A stretch of 64,000 nt of DNA from Pezicula radicicola (GCA_003008705.1 PDUO01000004.1:1488001-1552000), one strand, 5' to 3'; shown: positions 1 to 12,039, counted from the stretch's first letter. The notes: generated by a model from the sequence alone, not told the origin. A program made the numbers and translations.

Positions 1-823
1 ATCGCGCTGGTGTCTTAGGAGCGGGGGTGCCAATCTGCGGCTTCCGCAATGGCGATTCTGGACGGGGCAGTGAAGGCCTTGTCATCTTCATCCCTGGACT
101 TGGGGCTCGGTGTGGGCCCACAGACTGGCTAAATTTGGGAAGTGATGGGGTCGGGGGAGTATTATAGGCACTTGAACCGCCGACCTTGAAGTTGCCAGCC
201 GATGGTGTCGTCGGGGTGAGTGTGAAGGAACCTTCATGCGATGAGGGAGATCCGCGTCGTACGGCTCTATTGATGGGAAGAAATATGCCCGCTCCTCTGA
301 TTGAAGTTGCAAAGTAAGATATTCTGTGCAGGCTGTCAGTAAATAAACTGCGTATAGTGTTTCGTTTGCTCTACCCATCAACATCGCCATTGTTTTTCCC
401 CTTAGCAGCAAACTCTTCACTCAATTCGACGCCGGCGAAAATGCCCTTCTTTCCTGGAATTTCTCCCACAAACTTGACCGTGCCATGCATGCTGCCGGGC
501 ACATCGACGGCATCTCCAACGTCGAGATCGTCCGCGCGGTTGGGCGTGTAGGAGGCCATCCTTACAACAATAGGCGAATCCTCGTCCAAGACTGACCTCA
601 GTCCGTAACCTGCACTGGCATCTGGAATGGTGGCCAGACTGCTAGAGGTTAGTGTAGTTAAAGATTGTTTTCGATGAAGCGCGTTTGCTCTGTAGCTGTT
701 GGCGGCGCCGTTGGCGGTCGGGTGCAAACTGCTCCCGTTGTATGAGGCAGAAAGGTTGGGGTTGCTCAGCGATGCGCGTGGACGTGCTAACGTTCGCTGT
801 CTCTTTGGCGTGAGTTGTGCCAT
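1..823 (-). CDS. CAP-Gly domain protein, 5' part only
   Basis: Microtubule-binding CAP-Gly protein, starting at 823 and running off the left edge of the window. Model: exon 1 823-375, intron 374-324 (51 nt, GTAGAG..CAG), exon 2 from 323. The splice joins ...GDVDG to ISYFATSIRGAG, rebuilding the end of the CAP-Gly fold. The N-terminal ~95 residues are basic and Ser/Ala-rich. The CAP-Gly domain lies at about residues 100-170 and contains GTVKFVGEIPGKKGIFAGVE and GAGIFLPIN. A Ser/Pro/Thr-rich linker follows to the window edge. This layout suits plus-end tracking proteins of the CLIP/Bik1/Ssm4 type. Which one cannot be decided without the coiled-coil part, so no symbol is given. The domain call is firm. 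Confidence 0.85.
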
Positions 824-935
824 GGTCGCGATTCCGTTAATAATACTTGCAATGTTTATCCAAGCCTAACCTAAAGGGGCCATGGGGTCGATGGGCAAGG
901 CAGATAACCACGTGGGAAATAATTAACAAGAGGAA

Positions 936-956
936 TTATAATAATAATAATAATAA
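936..956. repeat. (TAA)n microsatellite
   Basis: A short run of about six ATA/TAA units in the space upstream of the CAP-Gly gene. The rest of 824-1185 shows no gene. Confidence 0.8.
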
Positions 957-1185
957 ACCCAACAAAGAAGTACGCCGCATCATTAAGAAGAAGCTCTCGC
1001 TGGATTGACCCTGAGAGATACAAGTCCTGTCGAGGAGGTGAGTAGTAGGTAAGCAAACAGGAGCACAAGCAGGACAGGAGGGGGCTGCAGGGAGTGAGGG
1101 TTCCATTGCTATTTGAATAAATAAGGATTACGGATTTAGTAAAGTGCTAATTCTCACCGTCACGGCGTTCCACCCCTTGTCAGTG

Positions 1186-1474
1186 GGGTCCTGATACGTG
1201 TACAATGCCAAAGTTTATAATCGAACAACGCCACGTGAGTTCTGCCAGTATTTTTTTTATAAATTTGAGTCACTCACTTGATTTAGGTAACTGACTTGTT
1301 GTGGACTTGAGTAACTTACTTGATTTAGATAACTGATTTGCTTTAAGTGACTTGCTTAATTCAAAGGCGTAAGTAACTAACTCACTTGATTTAGATGGCT
1401 AATAGGGCGGTGAGCCTAAATCGCTATAACGTGTGTCGACTATCAATTGTAGCCCTGTACACGTATCGGGATCC
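1186..1474. mobile_element. MITE-like element, family A copy 1
   Basis: A 289-bp non-coding element bounded by terminal inverted repeats: left GGGTCCTGATACGTGTACA, and right the reverse complement with two mismatches (TGTACACGTATCGGGATCC). The inside holds a CCACGTGAGTTCTGCC block, a T-run, then diverged copies of a CACTTGATTTAGGTAAC sub-repeat, and near the right end a GGTGAGCC..CGCTA block. All of these recur in the same order in the copy at 48149-48445. No open reading frame of note and no clear target-site duplication is seen. Confidence 0.75.
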
Positions 1475-3023
1475 TGTCCATGAGAGAAGAGAAGAGGGGC
1501 ACGCAGCACTGATCACACCGCTTTTGGCTGGGTTTAGAGAGAAGAAGGCCTGAAATAGAGTAGACTCCGCGTTTAGTATTTTATTATTCAGAGACCACCA
1601 TCCTCTTACCAGAAACGAAGGATGAAGCATACGAAGCATCTTTTAAAGGCGAGTCTGGTACCTATTCGCTGTGCGTTGTGTTGCTTCTGCGGCATCTGCT
1701 CTTTTGCTGTAGCTCCTATTATTTACAGAATGCTCGTTGGCTATCTGCAGGACTTTTTCGTACTTCCGTACAGTACATTTCCACCACGCCTGTGTTATTC
1801 CCTGCATCGCCTGCCTCTCCTGCATCTCAATCATGTCAATGGACGACCACCTCCGCTCCAATCTCCTAGTGATCCATGCCACAACACTGCACTCGAGATA
1901 TGGTTGGCCTGTGTCCTTTAAATGACGACGAATATAGTAGTTTGGAGGCGCTACTACAGTACCATCTGAAGTCTCCGATATCCGACTAGGCTTGGAATTC
2001 TCCGACCACGATGGTTGCGTACCGGTATAGTAGAGTACGAAAGCGTACCTACAGTAGAACGTTCCGCTGATGCTGTATTAATTAACTTGTATTAACTGTA
2101 CCAAACTTCAAACCACGCTCAGTCCTTCTTGCGTTCCCCATGCCCAATATTTACAAGCACTCCTGGTCCTCGGAACTTAGAAAATCCCCAGCGGAGACGC
2201 AGAAAGCGCACCCGCGTTATCCTTGCTCCCTGCAACGGATGCAGGTACGGTTTGCAGTGACAAGGATTTGTGTCCCTTCATCGTGAGGCAGAGCTAAGGA
2301 GCGCCAGTGTTACTTCGCCAAGTGGTATCGACATTTAAAGTTGAGGAGCGACAATTCCGATGAGTAAGATACGGATGTGGATGCCATCCTATGATCTGAA
2401 TTGGTCTAGGCCAGCCAGCTCTGCAAAGGACATTCATTAAGTATACATGGTAAAGTTCCAAAGTCAAGCAGAGGTCTAATGGATTATTAGCTGAGGGATA
2501 TCTTCCCTTGTGCTTTCACTGGTACATCGACATGTGTCGCCAGATCTGCCTTGTCAACACGAGAGGTACGCATTCTTGAAGGCACTCGCTTTACGGATAT
2601 CTCAAGGAATTAGCTGGCTGGAGGGCGCAGCACTGGTATTTTTCATTATGAAAATGGAGTCTATTTGAGGCACAAGGCACCGGGTACCGACATAATGCCA
2701 CAGACAGGTGGAGTCATTAAAGCTCCTAGTATGGCTCATGGACATCTTCGTGCCTGCGATCCTCTGTGTTCTTACTTAAAAGCTGACCAGCCCTCGGTTT
2801 CTTTGCAAACCTGTTCTGCAATACTCATTTGAATGTCTCGGACTGAATTTTCAGTTTGATGAGACGGCCATTGAACCTTCGAGTTTTGCTGGAGAGCGAA
2901 GGCTGCATTGGAAACCTCCACTCTGCAGATCTGCAGAATCGCAACCTTCCGGATGATCCAACAAGCAGTTCTTGAATTTTGGCAATATCTGACAGTAGTG
3001 GGTATTTCCCACCAAGATTGTTC
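1475..3023. other. Gene-free spacer, 1.5 kb
   Basis: I see no gene here. Open frames of 60-100 codons on both strands (for example around 1622-1925) overlap one another, show no domain and no splice partners. This looks like ordinary intergenic DNA to the right of the family A element. Confidence 0.5.
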
Positions 3024-4289
3024 TCACCTCTCGCGTTCAATTATATCAGCCCTTCCTAGTCACAATCAGTACGTCTTATTCTAGGGTACCGAAATAAGAA
3101 GCAAGGGATCTAGGGCATATCCACGAGGAGAAATAAATCGCTGCGAAAGCCAGCCGGTAACATGAAATAAACTCTATGAATATTACATACCTATGGGCCG
3201 TGTGCCATCATTCAAAACCATGGCTTCTCTGTGACGTCTCCTAATATGCTCCTCCTCGACGCTTTGGTCCCTGGGTCTCCGGATACCATCCACAAAATTG
3301 TCCAGCAATGGGTCGTCCTCTCCAGCAGTGCTCTCTCCTCCAACCATTCTAACGTCTTTCACAACATATACCTCGTCTAGGTTCTCAGTAATCTTAGGAG
3401 GTAATAAACCTGCATTTTCCAGCACTCTTCGGCCTGCTTCATCTCTAAATAATGGCATTGTAAGATCGTTCAGGCGGTTGTCCTTCGATAAGGAATCCAT
3501 AAATGCCAATTGCCTGTCGTCTTCATCGGTACCGCCCCATGGTTCCTTCATAAGCCAACGTTCGACAAATCTTGATTTGACGAGCCCTTCTGTGCCATAT
3601 CGATCAACTAGTTGGCCCAGGACCAACAAGCAACCCCTCTCATTTACATCCCGGAGATTCCAATTATCCCAATCTGGATCGTACTCGTTGTGGACATAGT
3701 CTTCTAATGAGTATCCCAAGGATTTAACAAGTGCGGCGTAAGTTTTAGGCTTGTTGAGTATGCTTAAAGCCGGAGCTGTACGGATTAGACAACAGTCCTA
3801 ACACACTAGGTATGTCTACGTACAAGTATTTACCATCATTGCCAGTGCTCTAATTCCCTTCTCTCTTGTCTCATGCTCAGGCTGAGTGATGTGCCAGAGC
3901 AGTGTATCAACTGAAGATCCATCATGAAGAGCACGCTCAGTAATAATAAGGGCAGTGGTTTCCTGAATGCCGTAGCTGGGGCTATTGAGTAGTTTGTCTA
4001 GCGTGCTAAGTTTTAGTGAATCCTCGACTTCTTGGGTTATGTATTGGGGTTTGTTGCGAACGGGCTTCTCGATTGCTGCATCGCGGTAGTAGATGAGCAT
4101 TTGTCGCATTAGACCTAGGATTGTACAGCTTGCAATTCCCAGTCCAAACATCAAAAGGCGATCCTGACCAGCTGGTGTAAGCACCGCCATGATGGCGAGT
4201 TTGCTTGGGCGCGTGCGAAAGATTGTGGTTATAATAACTTCTTGAGGAAGTGCAGTGCGCTTGGATCGCCACGCTGGTAGTTCTGCCAT
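3024..4289 (-). CDS. Conserved fungal protein with N-terminal membrane anchor
   Basis: Function unknown. Model: exons 4289-3824, 3775-3191 and 3055-3024 (introns 48 and 135 nt), 360 aa. The last exon is only 32 nt. Without it the frame would stop just after GTRPI, inside the GTATGT donor; splicing to the acceptor at 3056 gives a GRADIIERER end. A hydrophobic stretch (LLMFGLGIASCTILGLM) at about residues 45-62 is a likely membrane anchor. The rest is helical and looks ARM-like (SPSYGIQETTALIITERALH; REKGIRALAMM), but this fold call is inference. An alternative start at 4190 (MAVLTPAG) would put the anchor nearer the N terminus and may be the real one. Divergent from NOP14 across 93 bp. Confidence 0.75.
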
Positions 4290-4382
4290 CTGACCGCTTT
4301 CGCCGCTCTTGATAAGATAAGTTTTTTTTTGGGCTTCATATTCTGCAAAGATTAAATGCCGTAAACAACATAAAATATCGAG
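4290..4382. promoter_or_regulatory. Very short divergent promoter
   Basis: Only 93 bp separate the start codons of the anchored unknown protein (-) and NOP14 (+). The stretch includes a GATAAGATAAG motif and a T-run at about 4322-4331. Both 5' UTRs and any control sites must fit here or overlap the coding sequences. Confidence 0.6.
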
Positions 4383-7220
4383 ATGCCTCCTTCACAACTT
4401 AAGAGGCTGAAAGCTTCGCTGCGTGAACAGGGTATTGTTGGTCCCCAGCAATCGAAGAAGCAGAAGAAACAGAATGCTCAGAATGGCGCCAACAAGGAGA
4501 AAAGAGTGCATAGAACCGTCGCCCTAAATAGTATACGAGAGCAATTCAATCCTTTCGAGGTCAAGACGTCAGCCAGAGGTCCAAAATTCGATGTTACAAG
4601 TAACAGGACGATTGGGGGCAGGGTGACGAAGGGCGTCAAAGGCAGACCAGGAGTGACCAAAGGCCTTGGTGAAGAGAACGTAAGTAGAGATACCCATGGA
4701 ACTCCTGCTGCTATGTATGTTCTAAGTGAACTGTAGCGCCGAAAGACACTACTTGTCGAGATGCAGCGGCGAAACAAGGTTGGAGGTATTATGGATAAGC
4801 GATTCGGAGAGAACGACCCCTCCATGGCCCCCGAAGACAAGATGATGGAGCGCTTTACGCAAGAGAAGCAACGGCGGCACAAGAACAGTTCGGCATTTGA
4901 TCTCGAAGATGAAGAAGAGTCTGGGGGGCTTACTCACATGGGACAATCACTCTCATTAGATGGGCCCGCTCTTGTGGACGATTTCGACGAGGAGGGACTA
5001 GAGCTGTCTGACGCAGAAGACCACCCATCCGATGACGAACGTCAGGCGAGAAAACGACGCCGTTCTACAGACCCCGAAGACTCAGAAGTGGACGACGAGG
5101 ACCAGGAAACCCGTCCTGAAAGAAAGAAGTCCAAGCAGGAGGTAATGAAAGAACTTATTGCCAAATCTAAGCTTCACAAGTATGAGCGTCAAGCTGCAAA
5201 GGATGACGACGACGATCTGCGAGAAGAGTTGGACAAGGAAATGTCAAATATCCATGAACTTTTGAGAGGAATCGCTCCACGCCCAATATCAATGCCTACA
5301 ACTATACCAGGCATGAACGCGGACCGAGCTGCACTTTTAAATGGGACTGAAAAGGTTAAGTTTGATAAAGAGTATGATCTACGGTTGAGGCAGATGGCGC
5401 TAGACAAAAGGTCAAAACCTACGGAGAGAACGAAAACAGAGGACGAGAAAATTGAGGAAGAGTCAAGGAGATTGCAAGAATTGGAGGCCAAGAGACTACG
5501 ACGAATGCAAGGAGCTCCTGAGAGTAGTGATGAAGAAGAAGCCGCAGTAGCAGCCGATGAAGAAGAGGACGACGATGATGGTTTTGGGCTTGGAAGTGGC
5601 ATTAAAGCTCGCCCGACTATGGCAGAATTGGGGGTGGAGGATGAAGATGATTTTATCATTGACGATGACCTGGTAGCTAGTGACTCTGATCTAGAGGCTT
5701 CTGACGATGAAAGTTCCTCTGATGACGAGGAGGACAAAGTGGCGGAGGATGACGATACTGAGTTTCTCAAAGGCCTTTTGACTGAAGAAGAGTCAAAACG
5801 ACCAGAATTTTTGACTGGTGCAAACGCACCGCTTGCAGATACAGAGCTCCCAGCCAGTAACGGTGTCAATGGTAACCTGGCTTATACCTATAAATGCCCG
5901 CAGTCTCACGAGGAGCTTCTTGAGGTCACCAAAAAGGTTGTACTCTTGGACCTGCCAACAGTCGTCCAACGCATCAGGGCTCTTTACCACCCTAAACTAA
6001 AGAGCGAGAACAAGCTTAAACTAGGGAAGTTTGCTGTTTCCTTGGTGGATCACATCTCCTACCTTGCCAACCAGCCTCAACAACCGCCATTCTCTGTCGT
6101 GGAGACTATTATCCGCCACATACATTCACTGGCAAAGACTTATCCTGTGGAAATTGCAAATGCTTTCCGTCGCCACCTTGGAGAAATCCAAGAGAAGCGA
6201 GCTTTACTCCCAACAACCGGGGACTTAGTTCTGTTGACTGCTATTGGCACCATATTCCCAACCTCGGATCACTTTCATCAAGTTGTAACACCCGCAATTC
6301 TAACTATGGCCAGGTACTTAGGACAGAAAATACCCTTGACATTATCAGATCTTGCGATAGGGGCTTATCTAAGTACTTTATGTCTACGGTATCAGCGATT
6401 GTCGAAGAGATATGTACCAGAAGTACTAGGCTTCGTTGGGAATGGCCTTTGTACCCTTTCACCAACGAAGTTGTCGAAAGTTCCTGGGAACTTTCCATAC
6501 CACGAACCGAAGTCATCATTTCGCCTTACCTCAAGCACGGCGTCTTCTAGAAAACTCACATTCTATGATTGTACTTCCGCAGATACGTCCAAGAATGACG
6601 ATTCTCTCAAGATCGCGCTGATAGAGACTAACGTCAGAATAATTGATGCTGCAGCAGATACGTGGACTGGGAAGTTGGCGTTCATTGAGGTATTTGCTCC
6701 GTCGTTGAAGATTGTCCAGCATATGGGGGCTAAGTCCAATCGGAACCAACTCCCGGTAACCACGCAGGTAAGCCAATGTTGTCTATCACCGTAGATTCAT
6801 ATTAACTAGGAGTAGGCGACAATAAAGACGACAACGCAGAAGTTAGAGCGTCTTTTGAAGCATGCCTGCCTGGCTCGTAGACCTCTTGAACTTCACCATC
6901 ACAAACCACTAGCAATCAAGACGTCGATCCCCAAGTTCGAGGAATCGTTTAATCCGGATAAACACTACGATCCAGATCGCGAGCGTGCTGAGTCCTCCAA
7001 ATTGAAGGCTGAGCACAAGAGGGAGAGGAAAGGTGCCATGCGTGAATTGCGGAAGGATTCGAACTTCATTGCTAGGGAAAGCTTGCGCGAGAAGAAAGAG
7101 AAGGATGCGGCGTACGAGAAGAAGTACAAGAGAATCGTGGCTGAAATTCAGGGTGAGGAAGGTCGAGAGGCCAAGGAATATGAAAGAGAGAAGCAGTGGA
7201 GGAAGAAGGGGAGAAAGTGA
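4383..7220 (+). CDS. NOP14: Nucleolar protein Nop14 (SSU processome)
   Basis: Nucleolar factor of the U3 snoRNP/90S pre-ribosome, needed for 18S rRNA maturation and 40S assembly. Model: exons 4383-4679, 4737-6767 and 6816-7220 (introns 57 and 48 nt), 910 aa, close to the family size. Family features: a Lys-rich N terminus followed by NPFEVK; the conserved RRNKVGGIMDKRFGENDPSM block after intron 1; long Asp/Glu-rich tracts (residues ~170-250 and ~380-450); the Nop14 core in the middle; and a basic C-terminal tail with TTTQKLERLLKHACLARRPL and GAMRELRKDSNFIARE. Frames join in phase at both introns. RCL1, another 18S processing factor, lies 33 kb downstream. Confidence 0.95.
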
Positions 7221-8200
7221 GCACTGCATAACATTGACAAGATATGTCTGTGATAGCATAGAGTTATGATTAGTCTTCAGTGTAGAACTACGTGCACGGA
7301 ATTGTGCAGCGCCAGATTTATGAGTTCCTACTTACTGTTGATCCTTCTCTTTTTGTGGCTGACTGGTGGCAAGATGATCCAGGACTTGCTTCAAGTTAAC
7401 GCAGCAATTTAGGAAAGTATTGCAAATTGCAATCAGGGAGGCCATGACATATTCAGTGTCGGTTTGTCACTTAAGACAGGCTTTAAATCAAATACCGGAA
7501 TCAAGTGACTTAACTCACTCTATGTAGTCATTTTAGCTAGCTTCGCTTCCAATTATTGAGAAATCCAGAGAAAGTGTCACTTTAGTAGCATTTGCTACTA
7601 TTAAAATAAAACCTCGGTTTCTAACATCACCACAAAAAACTTAATGAAAACTACAGAGAACTCCATACCTTACTTAGGTTCCAATGAGAGACAGACTACC
7701 CAGTCCCACTTGGCTTTGCTGAAGCGAGGCATAATGAATAGTAGATTGAGCCTCGGCAGCCAGCTCCAAAGTATACTGAAAATGCAAAAAGATTATCCGA
7801 AGTTTTTTACTCCAGGTGGGTGTCGAACTAAACTTCTCGTTAATAATAACCTTCTACAGGCATTCTTAAGAAGATGAACTAACCCCACGACTTTCGCATC
7901 TCTCGATGAAAGATCATATTAGACGGTTGCCCGTAGAATATAAGAACGACACGCTAACCACTCTATACCAATTTATTAGCCTTTGATTGTCATCATAGGC
8001 AGTGAGCAGAACTTACGCGTCACTGGAGTTTGGTATGTTTGACATGTTTGTCTTAAAAATCTCCTATGTCGATATGTTTGACTCGTTCAACTCGGACACT
8101 AAAATATTCTTCGTTAACACCCATGAGAAAATGTCATTTTTGATAAAATCATAACTGTTTCTTCGGTCAACGGCCCTGTGAATTAGATTCCAAACGCGAA
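7221..8200. other. Intergenic spacer with repeat fragment and tRNA-like relic
   Basis: No protein gene is supported; a 77-codon frame at 7644-7877 has no recognisable feature. A fragment near 7470-7530 (CTTTAAATCAAATACC followed by AAGTGACTTAACTCACTC) matches one near 43890-43930. The minus strand between 7970 and 7810 carries tRNA-like pieces (see findings). Confidence 0.5.
7470..7530. repeat. Dispersed repeat fragment, family C
   Basis: Contains CTTTAAATCAAATACC and then an AAGTGACTTAACTCAC block. The same two blocks in the same order occur at about 43890-43930. The GTAACTCAC-type motif is also the internal sub-repeat of the MITE families A and B. Confidence 0.5.
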
Positions 8201-9217
8201 ATGGCGACTCAAGAATCCGCACCGGACGTCCAGGACCAGCAGCAGAATGAGGCTGAACAAGTAGAAGCGGAGGAGGAAGAGGAAGATTACATGAACATGG
8301 TCATCGCGGAGCCTACACAACCCAAGGAGAAGGAAACATACACGCAGCGGCGCATCCGCAAACAGCGCGAAGCCGAAGCTCGAGGGAGGGTGAAGTCGAA
8401 AGCAGAGCGCGCCGAAGAAGAAGCCGCAGCTCGAGATGCAGCTCTTTCGACCTCTCTCCTCGGAGCCACGTCCTCATCCAATAAAGGCTTAGCGATGATG
8501 GCTAAGATGGGCTTCAAGCCGGGAGGAGCGCTAGGAAGTAAGAACAACGCGGAAGCGAGAACAGAACCTATTGGCATTAATATGAAGGAGGATAGAGGCG
8601 GAATCGGATTGGATACCGAAAAAAAGAGGAAATTCAGAGAGCAGGTGGAGGGAGCAACGAAGAAGGTGAAAGCCGAGGAGGGAGACTATCGGGAAAGAGT
8701 CAGGAAAGAGCGCGAAGAGGTGAGATTAGAGGGCATGGTTGGCGCAGCTATGAGAATCGCAGAGCGCATGTATGGAGAACGGGAAGAGACAGCCGCAGAA
8801 GAGCAGGGAGACGATGTCGATGCCAAGCAGCGGAAGGTTTCAAGCAAGCCATTGAAGCAAATCAACATCTTATGGCGGAGATTGGTCCGCCAGAGAGAAG
8901 AAAAGGAGAGAGATCGAAGGATGAGATATGACCTGCATCAAAGTCTGTCACGTTTACCAACTTACGAAGACGACGATGAAGATAAAGATGACAAGAGAGC
9001 CATGGGCAAAGAGGCAACTCGGTACGTGCTCGTTGAGGATTTGGAAGAGGAAGATCCTGAACTAGATGCTTTCAATGCATTGGAGCCAGCTGAGCGTTTG
9101 CACAAACTTGTGCTGTACCTGAGGGAGGAGTTTAACTACTGCTTCTGGTGTAAATTCACGTATCCAGATATGGAAATGGAAGGTTGTCCTGGTCTTACAG
9201 AGGAAGATCATGATTAA
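8201..9217 (+). CDS. G-patch/DUF4187 protein, GPATCH11-like
   Basis: A single-exon 338-aa protein. A Glu-rich N terminus is followed by a basic coiled segment. The G-patch lies at residues ~94-145 (KGLAMMAKMGFKPGGALG.. PIGINMKEDRGGIG), a motif typical of RNA-processing proteins and of cofactors for DEAH helicases. The C terminus (residues ~298-338) carries the DUF4187 block: LYLREEFNYCFWCKFTY with a Cys-x-x-Cys pair, then an acidic end. G-patch plus C-terminal DUF4187 is the architecture of GPATCH11/CCDC75. The start is the first ATG, in good context (gaaATGg). It converges on the PPR gene, with 121 bp between the stop codons. Confidence 0.85.
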   Translation: MATQESAPDVQDQQQNEAEQVEAEEEEEDYMNMVIAEPTQPKEKETYTQRRIRKQREAEARGRVKSKAERAEEEAAARDAALSTSLLGATSSSNKGLAMMAKMGFKPGGALGSKNNAEARTEPIGINMKEDRGGIGLDTEKKRKFREQVEGATKKVKAEEGDYRERVRKEREEVRLEGMVGAAMRIAERMYGEREETAAEEQGDDVDAKQRKVSSKPLKQINILWRRLVRQREEKERDRRMRYDLHQSLSRLPTYEDDDEDKDDKRAMGKEATRYVLVEDLEEEDPELDAFNALEPAERLHKLVLYLREEFNYCFWCKFTYPDMEMEGCPGLTEEDHD

Positions 9218-9338
9218 CAGCATAATGGGAAGGCGTTCAGGACTAGATACCCAATTCTTGCTTCTATGGTTCCGAGAATGTTGGTATTTTATTATTGTAA
9301 ATAGCACTGTCTAGTGTACATTATAGTACATTATGATT

Positions 9339-12039
9339 CTATTCTGAACTGCTAAGTGGAGATCTGGTCTCGCTGTTGCCGTCGTCATGTGCTCTCCATG
9401 GGATGGAACCTGGCATGCCCATTTCTTCGGCCACCTGGTGGGATAAGGTATATAAACCTCTGGATCCGTCTTTCGAGCCTTCAATTCTCGCCTCGGCCAC
9501 GTATTGAAGTAAGTCACAGAGTAGAACAAGCGACTCCTCTGATTTTGCTTCCCCACTCAGCTCGTCAAACACAACTCCTTTCTCAGCCAATGCCTTTACA
9601 CGTTTACTCCTGAACGCCTCCAAGATCTTTGTTACTTGATCGATTCTATCCTTGGTTGCAGGGTCGAGCTTTAGACGTCGGGGACGAAACCCAGCTGTGT
9701 TCTTTCTACCTATCCTCGATAGTTGGAGAATAACTGTGCGAGCAGTAGTCGGATTTGGGTACATGTTGAAGCTGTGCTGTAGACCTCGAAGGGCAATCGC
9801 AGTACCTACTTGATCATCTGCTAGCCCGAAACTCAATAGAATTAAATCATAGAGCTCGCGAGGCATTTTTGCTCTCCTGGCTAATATGCTAGAATACTTC
9901 ACCATTTCTGCAAACAATTCTCTGCAGTTGGTGTAGTTTTCGTCCTTCCTTGCAACTAGAGGGTCGACTTGCTTCCTCATAATATGCCACAGACATTGAA
10001 ATGTGTCAAAGTCGGGCTTGACGCCTTGGTCCTGTACAAGGAATGTATATTTATCCCAGGCCCAATGTTTCTCACCTCCTCTGAGATCCGCACCAAGTAG
10101 CTGGTTCATGAAAAACGTATTTGGCCTAATTTTTGCTTCTCTAAGTGTGTCATAGAGGGCCTCAAGTTGCTCGTTTTTCTGTCGTCTTCTATAGTTCTCT
10201 AGTAGGACGGAAAATGTTTCGATGGTGGCTTTAGGTGTACGCTCAAGTATGAGGGATTTATGATCTGGTCTTTCAGACACTGCGTTGGGCTTCCACAGCG
10301 CGGAGCGACTTGATTGGTCCCGGGCTTTTACAAAATCCAACCTGACTTTGATCATTCTCCAAGCCATCTCTTCAGCTTTTTGTTGGCCGTGTGCTGTCCC
10401 TTCGCGCAACCACGCCCCGATCATGCCATTGAGGTAATGAGCGTCCGGAGTAATCCCACGTTCATACATGATATCAAGGACTTTCTCTGCGAATTTCAAG
10501 TCCCCATCTCCGATGAGTTTCTTCATCCAGCTCCCAAAAAAAAACTTATTGTTGAACTTCTGAGGTAGTTTGGCAAGGACCTGTGACTTCTCCCAGTCGA
10601 GTTCCTTCCTCTCGATCCTTAACGAGCGAAGATCACTGCCAGAAGCAACTGCACGCTTATATGCTGTTGTAGAATCTTGATTCGGACTCGTCTTATCCCC
10701 TGTAAGCATCATGTCTGTGAAGACTGAAAGTGCTAGATCTGTTTCATTGGCGTGTAAAAAGGAAGATATAACAGCATCATAGTCCTTAATTTCGATCTGC
10801 TCGCCTAATATAAGCCTCAACCGTTGGTACAAAGCCCAAGCCTTCTGGACCGCAAATGTAGTGTCAGAGACAAAGCACGACTGAATGATTGGCAGCAAAA
10901 TCCGGGCGTCTGTCTCGTCACTTGAATGACCTAATGAGATCTCTGCTGCTTGCACGGCTCGATCAATCTCACCGACCTTGGCCAGCATTCGGGCCCCAAG
11001 CTCCCAGTATTCTTTAAAAGATTCGCTGCTTTCGTCAAAAGGATCCTCTGCTTTTGACCACAAATCAAGAGCATGTTCATGATCTCCAGAAATAAATATA
11101 GCTTCCATGTAAAGCACACCAGCAGGGTCCGGCAACGCCCTACCCGCCAGTTTCATATCTTCAGCGAGTATCTTGACGTGTGCCAAACGTTCCACATTCC
11201 ATTCTGCAGGCGAACTAAACACCTCCCATAATAACCACCAAGTATGTTCGGGTATTTCTTGTGGCTCGGAAAGGAGTGCTCTTCTACACAATACATATGA
11301 CCTCCACAGTCCTTTACATAACGAGGCTATCTCTTTCTTTTCTGATTTTTCTGATTTCTTTAATATTTCTGGTAAGACGTCCCAGACTCTTCGTATACGT
11401 TCGTTAAGTTCTGCTATTTTCGTCCTATAGCTGCGTGATTGTGTATCGTCCGGTAGGAGAATGTTGCCGTAAGCCGCTAGAGGGACTATGAACTCATTAG
11501 GATCCGATGGGACTTGGAAGAGCTCATCTATCAAAAACCATTAGCAGATTGTTTTTCATCAAGAATACGGCTCTATGCTTACCATCTTGTAGCGCTTCCT
11601 CGCCAATCTCCGCCCGTATCTTTTCTTCCAGCATTCGTTCTTGTTCCTCGGGAGATAACGGGGCCAGCATCTCCTTCAATCTTGACATTATGCCACCCTT
11701 TTTGCCCTTCACCTCTTTGTTGATTGCTGCAATGGATGCATCAACCTCTTTTGAAAGGGGGTCTTCGGGAATTTCTCTGAGGCCCATGAAATCATCATCG
11801 TCCTCGATTTCTTTCCGACGGCCATCTGGTGTCTCTTCAAAAAACCTGAAGACGGGTTCAGATTTCGACTTTGGCTTCTTGGCGTTACCTTGTAATCCTT
11901 TCTGGTAACCTGGTGTGCTCTGGCTTGCGAGGCTCCGTGACAGCCACCGAGTCTGCTGTTGGAGTTTTAATTTGGTCCGACATGATGTGCACACAAAGCC
12001 ACGGAGTTTCGAAGCCAAAATTGGTTGCGGCGGCGGCAT
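9339..12039 (-). CDS. Mitochondrial PPR-like protein
   Basis: Large helical-repeat protein, probably acting on mitochondrial RNA. Model: exon 1 12039-11583, intron 11582-11528 (55 nt), exon 2 11527-9339, about 881 aa. The start is placed at MPPPQPILASKLRG rather than at an in-frame ATG 48 nt upstream, because this gives a basic, Arg/Ser-rich presequence with CTSCRTKLKLQQQTRWLSRSL. Pentatricopeptide-like units are readable in the middle, such as DLKFAEKVLDIMYERGITPD, NEQLEALYDTLREAKIRPN and then GVKPDFDTFQCLW. The target RNA is not known. The CIA84/Mtf2/Cya5-type family is possible but not shown. It shares a 221-bp divergent promoter with ORC3. Confidence 0.8.

Noticed and set aside
1622..1925. 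Overlapping frames of 60-99 codons in the 1.5-kb spacer
   Set aside because: Several frames on both strands cover the same bases, none with family features or splice partners.
5189..5869. 226-codon minus-strand frame inside NOP14, rich in Ser
   Set aside because: It is the antisense shadow of the acidic GAT/GAA-rich tract of NOP14.
7644..7877. 77-codon open frame between NOP14 and the G-patch gene
   Set aside because: No domain, no neighbours in frame, overlaps the tRNA-like pieces on the other strand; looks like a chance frame.
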